Below the pieces are notes generated by a model, which saw only the letters and a program-made list of their open reading frames with translations, made no database searches and was not told where the DNA came from. A stretch of 60,000 bases of DNA, taken from the NCBI GenBank assembly GCA_903813345.2, contig CAIIXF020000007.1:35000538-35060537 (forward strand), written 5' to 3'. The stretch is from Owenia fusiformis (taxonomy: Eukaryota > Annelida > Polychaeta > Sabellida > Oweniidae). Made by a program: the position numbers and the translations under genes. The number at the start of each line of letters is the position of its first letter. The stretch's first letter is position 1. Of this stretch, positions 51,101 through 60,000 are shown piece after piece.

Positions 51101-53330
51101 GCTAATATGGAATGAATAATAAGTGATGATTCAGCGACATGTTTTTTCCTGAGTAAATCCCCCCTTTTTTGCATTGGACATTGTCTGGCCCAGATCTACG
51201 ATATCGAGAGTAGATAACTGGGCCAGATGGGTTTGGTTACAGTACATGTATATGTAGAATTTTATCCGGAATAAATTGTGCGTTTATGCATAGTGAGTCA
51301 ACAATCAAACCAAAAATAGCGATTTCAAAGAACCTTGCAAACTCAAGGGGGATTGGGGATCCATGATTCAATCATGATCATGTTCCTCCGTTGACTGATT
51401 AGCTAAAATTAACAAAATAAACATTCATGAATGTAACTCTCTCATCTTCATTCTGTTGATCATGAAAATATAAATCGACTTTCAATTATCCATAGACAGT
51501 AAAAACGGGGAATGGATTTTGCTGTGTAAATTCGCAACTTACATGTATTGCCTTGAAATGAAAGGGCTGTTAAATCTACTTAAAGAAAATTTTTCTATAC
51601 ATGTAGTTTAAGTTAAGAACTTTATACATGTATACATGTACCAGCATTGTGCATGCATGCCTATATTCTATTATCTAGACATAATGCCCTGTGCCTTGTT
51701 TTATTCAACCTGTTGGAACATGTATACTGCTAGTTCGAATACAAGAACCCCATTCATTAAACCACCAACAATTCATTAAAGCTGCCTTTTTCGAAAAAAA
51801 CGCAATCTTGGGTTGTTCCCGGGGTTCCGAGTGATATTTTGAGCTACAATGTGAGAATATTCAATAATAAACAAATGGGGAAAATGCTGTGCAAAAATAC
51901 TCACGATAAAGGTGTTATTATGATGATTGGTCCTTGGATTGCTCGGATGATAGACCGGCCTTTCGATTTTTCGAAGATTTCTAAATTTAGAATGTCACGT
52001 AATTAGATGAGATCCGTTAAATTACTCACGCTTATAAGTGATGTCGGGGTATTACACTGGTAGAACGCTCACCTAGCACGCAGACGTCACAGGTTCGAAT
52101 CCCGACACGATTTCTAATTTTTTTTCTAATTATATTGTTAAATGATTTTACGCTTAAAAACATTTTCCAATTCTATTTTATCAGGTGAGCATCCGGGGCA
52201 AGTACTCAAAACCAAGACCTTTTGGAAGAAGTTTATTCTGGGATGAAAACACAGACCCAAAGCCTGATGAAACACTTCGCTGGGCACACAGGGAAGTGAA
52301 ACCGTGGGAGAAGCCAAAAATGGACAGACTGTTACAACCAAAGCAATACACAACAATGGCAGAAGCACCACTTGGAAAAATTTATGATAAAAAGCCTTTT
52401 AAATTTTTGGTGGAAGAGGGGAAAACATATGCCTGGTGCACGTGTGGTGCTAGTAAAAAACAGGTGAGAAATGTTTAAATGTTAAACTGCAATGTAACGA
52501 TGGTTAGGACTTGGAAGTATTATTGTCCGATTCATCTGATTTTACCTGAGGAGATAGACTTTCAAAACGTAAAGATACTTGACAATTCGCTATTACAAAG
52601 TGGAATAAATGAAATCAATAAAATAAAAAAGCAATATAATTGTGAAGTTCACATATTAAAGTAATTTTATATGCGATAAGTAATCAAATTGAATGAGTGA
52701 TAATTGATATTGATATTTTTTTGGAGGTGGTGTGCGTCTTAGATTGCAATGTGGTGTGGCGGAGCACACCATAATAATTGCAACATTCTAAATTCTTTGT
52801 TTTCAACATTTTATAATTCAAGGAGGTCATGAAATGAATACCATCTTTTCTGGATTTTATGGAGGAACATTTTAAATGTCATGAGTTATGGGAGGTAGTG
52901 TGTGTCTTAGATTGCAATGTGGTGTGGCTGAGCACACCATAATAATTGCAACATTCTAAATTCTTTGTTTTCAACATTATATAATCAAGGATGTCATGAA
53001 ATGAATACCATCTTTTCTGGATTTTATGGAGGAACATTTTAATGTCATGAGTAGTGTGTGTCTTAGATTGCAATGTGGTGTGGCGGAGCACACCATAATA
53101 ATTGCAACATTCCAAATACCAAATTCTTTATTTTCCAGCCATTCTGCGATGGAAGTCATAAAAAACTGGATGGGTCATCATTCAAGAAAACAACTCCAAT
53201 GTTTCGTCCCCATAGATTCACAGCAGATGAAACTAAAGAAGTTTGGCTGTGCCAGTGCAAACAGACTAGCAATAGACCTTTCTGTGACGGTACACATAAA
53301 CGGGATGATATCCAAGAGAGGAAACTATAG
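48134..53330 (+). CDS. CISD3: CDGSH iron-sulfur domain protein 3 (mitochondrial)
   Basis: Three exons, all phase 0: 48134-48202 (23 codons), 52185-52463 (93) and 53139-53330 (63 plus TAG), giving 179 aa. There are two CDGSH signatures: CTCGASKKQPFCDGSH (split by the last intron after Gln) and CQCKQTSNRPFCDGTH. Each should bind a 2Fe-2S cluster through three Cys and one His. Two CDGSH domains in one chain distinguish CISD3 from mitoNEET and CISD2, and no membrane helix is present. The N terminus (MFPVRKCLQVFSNIKNV) is a plausible matrix-targeting signal. The protein is longer than human CISD3 because of an N-terminal spacer of about 70 residues. Intron 1 (about 4 kb) contains a non-LTR retrotransposon and a TIR element. 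Confidence 0.93.
48530..50270 (+). mobile_element. 5'-truncated non-LTR retrotransposon (Jockey/CR1-like) with open RT frame
   Basis: The open frame begins upstream of the first Met (48612) with AFDLVPHHLLLKKLKAYG, the RT palm motif, so the copy is truncated inside the RT domain near 48530. It then runs 484 codons without a stop. It contains GVPQGSVLGPLLF and FADDTS, the RT catalytic motifs, and ends with a Cys-His motif (CQCGEKFQTTEHFLIKCP) typical of this clade's C terminus. The 5' third (endonuclease and early RT) is absent, so it cannot be autonomous. It sits sense in CISD3 intron 1. The 3' boundary near 50270 is approximate. Confidence 0.88.
50378..51240. mobile_element. 863-bp TIR element, non-autonomous
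   Basis: Arms of about 100 bp begin GTAACCAAACCC, then TCTGGCCCAGTTATCTACTC, and match at roughly 85-90%. No clear target duplication was found, and the interior has no recognisable coding sequence. It lies in CISD3 intron 1. Confidence 0.75.
52043..52112 (+). repeat. tRNA-like sequence (Ala-like, degenerate)
   Basis: ACTGGTAGAACGCTCACC and the B box GGTTCGAATCC are present, with an AGC triplet at the anticodon position. However the anticodon stem does not pair properly, and the 3' segment can form either the T stem or the acceptor stem but not both. Probably a tRNA relic or SINE. Confidence 0.45.
52720..53138 (+). repeat. Three-copy tandem repeat at the CISD3 intron 2/exon 3 boundary
   Basis: Units of about 160-170 bp start near 52722, 52893 and 53053 with TGTCTTAGATTGCAATGTGG and share GAGCACACCATAATAATTGC. 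The last unit ends in the real acceptor TTCTTTATTTTCCAG; the corresponding sites in the other copies read TTCTTTGTTTTCAACAT and lack the AG. So the repeat includes sequence just upstream of the exon but not the exon. Confidence 0.85.
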
Positions 53331-53414
53331 GGAAGTGACAAACACTAATACATATAATTATAAACAGGAGGATTATATTCAAGAACGGAAACTACCACCA
53401 TAGTGTATCGAAGG

Positions 53415-53420
53415 AATAAA
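53415..53420 (+). terminator. Poly(A) signal AATAAA for CISD3
   Basis: A canonical hexamer 84 bases after the CISD3 stop codon, overlapping further AATAAAT copies. Confidence 0.6.
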
Positions 53421-54499
53421 TAAATAATTACTCACAAGCGAAATTTTGTTCAAAAGTTTTGTCTAGGCTACTACAAAATTAAATTATATCAACTTTTGAA
53501 ATAGAGATATTTTTTCTTGGTGAATGATCGCCACCTTACTCAGCATTGGAGTATTACCGGCCTACTGGGGATCTACTCAAGCTCAACAGTTTACATATAA
53601 CAGTTTATAATCTACTCAATCATTCGGAGCCCATGACGTGTTACTCTCTTAACAATGGCATAATTTAGTCTCTGGGTGTACAGTGCACATGGCCTCAAGA
53701 GCCCAAACTTTTGTACTTGTACAATGCACGTGTTACTAGTACAATGTACATTGTACTTGTTAGCATAAGAATCTGGATTTGAGATACGCACAACATTTGT
53801 TTTTACACTGAAACACATTGATACATGTTAAGGACAGGTCAGGAGAGGTTACATATAGCTTTGGATTATTAAAGGATTCCAAATACTCCCTGTCAGAAAC
53901 TGTTTGTGGATGATCTAATATATATCATCATGATTGTATGATAACAGAGGTTCTGTTTGCAAATTAACAGAACAGTAAATTCCTGAAAACTAGGGTTCAA
54001 AACTTTGCACTCTTGGAAAATGAACAATGGAAAAACGAGTTGCCTTTTGGGCAATGAAAATCATTATTGTTGAAGTATATTGTATATTGTGCACTGATAT
54101 TATTATACATGGATATCACTGAATTAAATATGGATGGACATTATTGTACATTACTAGAATCATTGTGCATAGATATAATTATTCTCCTAAAAAGTGCTGA
54201 ATAATATCACTACATGTACATCATCTCTCGAAAGCCCATGAAGATACTTAAGATTGTTTCCAACATTTTACACTCTGTAAGGGCATGAAGGGAGTTGCAT
54301 TAGAATAATGATTTTTAAAATGCTGAAATCAAAGAAATAATTATTAATAAAATGTCATTTCTGTATCAAAGAATATTTGATTTGTTTGTTATAATTATTG
54401 AATGATAGGAAGTTAAGTTTACAGGCTACATTTAGATTTGCCCAATAAGGGCAATGATCTTAAAATATTTAACTCATTACGTAGTACAGTATATGAATG

Positions 54500-54705
54500 C
54501 AGTGATCTCCCCAGCATTAAAGCAAGTGGGCGCAGCACCCACCTGAGATTTTGAAAATAGGCTTGCACCCACCTGAAAATCCATTTGCACCCACTTGAAA
54601 ATGAGAAAATTCATGAAAAATAGGCATATTTTGACCAATTTTGGTCTGAATTGTGAAAATGAGAATTTTGCACCCACTTGAGAAAAAATCCTGTGGAGAT
54701 CACTG
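54500..54705. mobile_element. 206-bp MITE with 5-bp TSD
   Basis: The ends CAGTGATCTCCCCAG and CTGTGGAGATCACTG are inverted repeats, with exact GAATG copies outside (54495-54499 and 54706-54710). The interior repeats the phrase GCACCCACYTGAAAAT three to four times. Confidence 0.75.
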
Positions 54706-55307
54706 GAATGATATCCTTGAGAGCCCCATTAATTAAACAGATTTATGTTTGACCTTTCTTTCAACCTTGACCTGAAATGTACAATGACCTTGATGAGTCA
54801 TGTCAGTTGACATTTCAAAACATGCTTAAAATATGATGATGTGATTATTTGAACTGGTTCTGCAACTGGTGCTTGAAAGCCCATAATGAACACAACATGC
54901 TCTTAATGTCTCCCCCATTAGTGGAGACATATTGTTTTGGTCTCCCACTTTTTTAAGGCATGATTGATGCTAGGCGTTTGGCCTCTGTAACAAATGGCAG
55001 TTGGTGAATTTTTGCATGTTAATGCCATGTTTATTTTCTCATTGCCTAACTCTGGTTTGAACATCAATGTGTAGGATTTTTGTAACTTGTTTGTATTTGT
55101 AGTGGGAATTCGTATAACTCAGATGGTATTATCTGCTATTGAGCCCAGTGGGTGTTACTTTCATTTCCGTACATGCACATGTAACCCCAAGCATGTACCA
55201 CATCCCTATCTTTGATTCCCCATTCATTGTTGATTGCACAGTGACATGTCCCTGTAGGTAGGTCTACCCGGCCACAGTGAGCACTATCAATCTTCATTAT
55301 TCAGTTA

Positions 55308-55712
55308 GGCCATAAGAAGTATGTTCTTTGTTTTGCGTCCCCTTGCTTGCACGATTTTGAGTAAATCAGAAAAAACAACACATCTAAATAGCAATCACTA
55401 AGTCTGAAAGTACCATTGCATTTCATTCAATCAGAATCAGACAAAATGGCGGATAATTTGATGTGAGTCAAAATGGACAGTTATTGATTACTTTGGCATA
55501 CATTTTGTATTTTCTTATGTTTAAATATCTTGTATAAAATGTATAGATACATAGAAATTGGTATGTCATCCCCTTTTATGCCCTTGAAATGTATACATTT
55601 CTCAGCAAACAAGTTTGTGTTATTTTTCTTTAGTTTTTGTTTGTTTTCCTTGTACCCTTGCATGATTTGGATTTTGCCAGGACGCAAAACAAAGAATCTA
55701 CTTCTTATGGCC
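55308..55712. mobile_element. PIF/Harbinger-like MITE, 405 bp, TTA TSD
   Basis: Near-perfect 34-bp inverted repeats begin GGCCATAAGAAGTA. TTA flanks both ends (55305-55307 and 55713-55715). The surrounding sequence (CTATCAATCTTCATTATTCA...TTAGATATTAGAT) also occurs without the insert at about 48395-48445, so it is a related empty site. TWA duplications are diagnostic of PIF/Harbinger. Confidence 0.85.
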
Positions 55713-55918
55713 TTATTAGATATTAGATGGTGCTGATGGGTCTACCGTAATTCTTTACACTCTATAATATACTGATATAACATGCTAAAAATGATATTCA
55801 TCAGATAGTATTGTTTATTTGTACACCCAAAGCACACAAAACTCACTACCAAACTAATTGAAAAATTGGCAGTCAGAATGACAGGTCCCCAATTCTGAGG
55901 TCAAAGGTCAACCGGAAA

Positions 55919-58900
55919 ATGGAGTTTTCTGCGGAAGCTTTAGAAGGTCTTCATCTTTCGGGAGATTCAGCACATATCCCCGACCAATCCTACATTAATT
56001 TATGTAAACGAGTTTGCGAAGGTGTGCTACATAAGAATGGAGTCAAACGATTAGAAGGTATGTTGTTTATGCTCGATAAATAACTATTTAAACATTAGGT
56101 TTCACATATTATCGCCCACTTTGACATTAAATTTATTTTCGATTTGTTCAATATGTAGTTATTAGTTATTGAATGGAAGCCACTGCTCTGTCGTCAACTG
56201 AATAATTTTCATGAACGTATCGAAGCTGAACTTCAAGTCAGTTCATTATCAGTATTCATGCTAGTGTTGTCGCGATTAATCGATACATTGAGATATACAT
56301 CGCCAAAGCTGATTCTGGCGATGCATCGATGTCTGAAACAAAACATTGATGTTTTTTGTGCATCTATGTTTACTACTGAAAATTGCCGATGCATCGATGT
56401 ACGATTATGGCACATCGGGACAACACTAATTCTAGTTCAACGTCGTTAAACTCAATAATTGCGTTCTTTACTATTAGGAATTTTCTTGGGGCCATAATTG
56501 AGTTTAACCTCTTTACTATTCTTTCCTTTGATGCAAGTTCTGGATCCATCGAAACCATTTTGCCGCGATAACATGCAATTGATACTTGACAATAATATAA
56601 AAACACATACATGTAACATCAAGCGATATAACACAATATTATTGTGTTTAATGTTCATTTATACTCGTAAAATGAGGCTACACTTACCTATCTCTAAAAT
56701 GACATTTCCGCATGTCCGTCATTGTGTCTGTTCGTCTGAGTGTCCAGGATCGTAAAATTAAGCTACTAGCGAAACGAAATTGTTGTAAAATAGATTGATA
56801 ATTATTTTCGCGATTACTCGCATTAAAAGATAAATTTTGAGGATAACAGGTATCTTTGATTGATTTATATAGCGCGTGTATACACGCAAAATAGTTATTA
56901 ATTGCAAACCTACTGTTTGTAAATGCAGTGCCGCGATGACGGTTAATTTCTTATACGATTTGCAATTTCGATGTTACCGAAACTGACCGACATTTTCGTT
57001 ATATTCCAAACCTGTCTCCAATATTTTCGTAATTATGCATCAATAGGGTCTAAGGGGGATACGGGATGGTGTGTATGTATTCATAAGGTATGTATACATG
57101 CATGAATCACATTCTTTCTGTAATATTACCATGGTTTCAGGGTTTAATTAGTTCCGCTTGTCGAAACCTGCGGAACGATTAAATTAACGCATCAAGGGCA
57201 AAATGATCATGGAGGTTAGACCTAGCCGGGGCCATAAGACATGTCAGATAAGAAACGAGGCCCAGGCTAGGTCTAATGTTGTTGGACTACACTAATTCAT
57301 GCCTGTATATTGGAAATACATGTAATCCAGTAAACCTTGCCTCTACTACTGGCTATATTTGCACATAGCCATCATTTAGATACCCTGCGTGCAGAGTCTA
57401 GTTAAACTACACTCTGCCTAGTAGAGACCATATTACAGTTTAGTAGTCCCGCCCCCACGACGGGTACCGGTGACAGTTTGGGTAATAAATCACTTCTGAC
57501 CTACGCGCTGACCTTTCTTCCACTAATCAGCGAGCTTGAAGAAACATACGCCAAATGCGTTCTAATTAAATATGCGCATGTCATTGGTCAATTCCGGGCT
57601 CAACGATGACGTCAGAAGGAATGACCATATATAGAACGTCGGTCAAATTTGGCCGACGACCACTGATTGGCGCGGTGAGTTCACAGGTTTATTTTAGTTT
57701 GAAAGAGTGAAGACGAAGCTCTCTTTAAGAAGTGAAGTCAAACGAATGCAAAGGGTATCATTTAGATTGATGGCTATGGAAAACTTGATATTCCCAGTCC
57801 ATTTTAAAGGTATTTTGTAAAACTGTAAGAAATCTTTGAAACACTTACTCTACTAAGACTTCAGTAGATGCATAACATTCTAAAGTATTGTTTTTCTAAC
57901 CATATCGGGCTATCCGGAGTGGAAGAGCAAATATATTGACGAAAATCTGATCAGAGTTTATCATTTTCAAGATGGCGTTTCAGGAAGTTGAGTAATGCGC
58001 ATGCGCCTCCATGCCATGAGATTTCCGCTTCCGGTTATAAGCATGCCCATTGGCGAGTGTTTATCATTTGTAAGTTACTCAATTTAGGTGTTCCCAAGTT
58101 GACAGGCATAATATCCAGGCAATATTTTTGTAAAATTATACATATTGAAACTTAACCACTTATCGAGTGCAACATTCTCTCAAAATCATTGGTCAATGCT
58201 GAAGTTGTCTTTCTGCGTCCCATGATGATCTCTGTTCAACATTGCCAGCCATGCAAATTATCCATCATCTCAATTTTAAAGATGATCTTCTCCAAAATGA
58301 TTATCATCTTAGTCTTTCATCCCACATTCCTGTACCTTTCCCTACAATATAGTATCATCTTCAGACATCATAAATAATTTAATTTGGCATTAACTTGATT
58401 TTTGGTTGTTAAGAATGAATACACTTTTGACTCTTTCATTCAGGTGACAAACAGCTTTCATCTCTAGACCAAGGTGTTGTTAAACAGACGTATGCTGCTC
58501 TTGCTACTTTAGTCCTAGAAGCTGCAAAACACGATGCTGACTCTAATACGATAAGGTATGATATACATAAAAGGTGTAGCGGTTTGATAGGGGGAAAACG
58601 AACGAAGATAGTAGGCAACATTTTAAGAAATTATAATTTTAACATCGAAACACTTGCTAATAGACTAGATGCGAGTAAAAATAATCTTGATTTTTGTCAT
58701 TAAAAATTCAAAATTCAGTCAAACTGATGTCATATTTGGAATCTACATGTAATTGCATCTAGAAATGTGGTTTTGAAAAGAGTTTATCAACTTTCAAAAT
58801 TTAATTTTCTTTGAAAATGTGACTTCTAGGTTGGGGAGATTCCCCATAGACCCCATGTTGTAAAATCACAAAAAGTGAAATATCTTTTCTTGTGTTGGGC

Positions 58901-59250
58901 AGATAATATTTTCCTTTACTGGACATATTTTAATTTTAATTAGGGTAATATGAAAAGTAAACCAATAAAAGTGATGAATATTCAAGTTTAAGGGAACTTT
59001 ATAATACCCTGCTATGTTATTCACCCCGAATCAGCCACCTGGTGGCGAAACTGGTAACTACCTACTCGCATTTGAGTAATTACAGGCAGTTAGCACTGTG
59101 CAACAGCATGATGATTTACTTGAGTAAGACAAAATTTGTTTGATATAGATAAACCTTCAAATTAATCTTCTGTTTTATATTTTCAGCGCAGTTTTAGAAG
59201 ATTGTAAATATAATACTGAAAGGATTAAAGCTTTTAACAATACATACTTG
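55919..59250 (+). CDS. COMMD3: COMM domain-containing protein 3, N-terminal part (continues past the window)
   Basis: Three exons join in phase: 55919-56057, 58444-58555 and 59187-59250 (donor GTAAGT), covering the first 105 codons. The segment TLVLEAAKHDADSNTISAVL then EDCKYNTERIKAF matches the N-terminal helical region of COMMD3, as remembered from human (EAGKHRADKSTL...LEDCKFDRERIELF). The C-terminal COMM domain exons are not found in the last 750 bases and should lie beyond 60000. COMMD proteins form the Commander complex with CCDC22/CCDC93 and retriever, which recycles endosomal cargo. Intron 1 is 2.4 kb and holds small inverted repeats. Confidence 0.85.
56262..56428. repeat. Small hAT-like MITE
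   Basis: The ends TAGTGTTGTCGCGAT and ATCGGGACAACACTA are imperfect inverted repeats of a type common in hAT MITEs. The interior is rich in CGATGCATCGATG. The 8-bp flanks match at only about five of eight positions, so the duplication is uncertain. It is in COMMD3 intron 1. Confidence 0.55.
57216..57276. repeat. 61-bp hairpin
   Basis: TTAGACCTAGCC(GG)GGCC pairs with GGCCCAGGCTAGGTCTAA across a short loop. It is probably a tiny inverted-repeat remnant; it lies in COMMD3 intron 1. Confidence 0.5.
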
Positions 59251-60000
59251 GTAAGTCATGTATTACATTTGTAAATTTTTCATTATATCCCTGCTAGTTA
59301 AAGGAGGTAGAAGAGATTGAGAGTATACATGTATAAATGTTATAAGCAATCTTCAAAAACATGCCATGCCAATGTTTTCCTTCGCAATCCAAGGAGGATT
59401 GGCAGCCATTATTCAAACTCGATATTCTGTTGCCTGGCATGGCGTGGAACAATTTAGTAAAAATATCTGTGATAGGTTCTCTCAGAGACATATAAAACAA
59501 GTAATTTGTTGGAAGATGGACATTACGAATATCATGGTAATATCTGCATGTACATGTAAGCTTCCTTGACAGTTCAACTCTTCAGAAAATGAGTAATATT
59601 TTTACCAAATTGATCTACGTTGGACAACAGAGTATCGGGTTTGAATTACGGCTTGCAATCCTCCTTATTTGCAATCCTAACTTTATAATGTTGAATGAGT
59701 GATATGCCATCTATAAGTTCTAAAGATATATATGATGTATAATTCTGCTATGATGCTTTTAGTTAAGCTGATCTTTAATAGATGGCATACGTGTACATAT
59801 ATCTCATTAGAGTCTCTTTCATTGAACAAAAAGCATGACATTTTATTTCAAATGTTATCTCACACTCTCAAAAACATTCGATAAAGATGGACTTTACCCA
59901 TTAGCAGATCTGACCCCAACTCCAATAAGATGGGACACAGGTTTTTTTATCAATTTCTTTTTTTTGCCTATAATGGGCCTTATTTTCATAAAGGCCTTAT

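Larger units (their letters stand above)
53421..55918. other. Intergenic, with two MITEs
   Basis: About 2.5 kb between CISD3 and COMMD3. Apart from the MITEs at 54500-54705 and 55308-55712, no gene was found. The COMMD3 promoter should lie in the last few hundred bases; no TATA box is obvious. Confidence 0.5.

Noticed and set aside
57580-57760. Promoter-like stretch (ATTGG boxes and TATATAG) in COMMD3 intron 1
   Set aside because: No coding sequence or RNA gene follows that I can recognise, so the resemblance is not enough.
59294-59569. Small frames after COMMD3 exon 3 considered as the COMM domain exon
   Set aside because: They lack the Trp/Leu/Pro pattern of the COMM domain and have no in-phase acceptor and donor pair.

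Overview
The window is genomic DNA from an invertebrate animal. The genes have short exons split by GT-AG introns that are full of transposons. They encode animal proteins: a papain-family cathepsin, the cilium protein SPAG6, CISD3 and COMMD3. The DNA is AT-rich, with many miniature inverted-repeat elements, minisatellites and frequent ACATGTA words. A marine spiralian such as a bivalve is my best guess, but the sequence alone does not settle the phylum.

Layout. On the minus strand, 169-1402 is the 5' part of a patatin-like phospholipase gene that runs off the left edge. At 3729-8693 (minus) is a two-exon gene for a 402-aa BtaA-like (DUF3419) protein with a mitochondrial-type N terminus; its 3.8-kb intron holds a 2.3-kb transposon. 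At 10998-26334 (minus) a complete nine-exon gene encodes a 364-aa cathepsin L-like protein whose catalytic Cys is Asp, so it is probably a pseudoprotease. One of its introns carries 6.5 kb of a 24-bp minisatellite, which produces very long but spurious open frames. From 26335 to 33595 there is no gene, only a 1-kb minisatellite and a 2.9-kb element with long terminal inverted repeats. At 33596-37722 (plus) is a five-exon gene for a 710-aa acidic, Ser/Asp/Asn-rich type I membrane protein of unknown function. A decayed Tc1/mariner element follows.

The right third is a conserved gene cluster. SPAG6 (minus, 40211-47881, 508 aa, nine exons) lies head to head with CISD3 (plus, 48134-53330, 179 aa, three exons) across 252 bp, and COMMD3 follows (plus, from 55919, continuing past the window). 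In human, COMMD3 and SPAG6 flank BMI1 on 10p12, and CISD3 lies beside the BMI1 paralogue PCGF2 on 17q12. The order here therefore looks like the unduplicated ancestral arrangement.

Mobile DNA. Four elements have terminal inverted repeats (starting CAC or CAG) and exact 5-bp target-site duplications: 6073-8370, 9159-10048, 28938-31859 and 54500-54705. This duplication length is that of the Transib/RAG-type transposases; no transposase is present in any of them. Also present are a PIF/Harbinger-like MITE with a TTA duplication, a 1.73-kb element with 469-bp direct terminal repeats in SPAG6 intron 1, a 5'-truncated non-LTR retrotransposon with a 484-codon open frame in CISD3 intron 1, a Crypton-like fragment, and a family of hairpin-forming repeats. 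All gene models were made by eye from splice sites, phase agreement and remembered family features.
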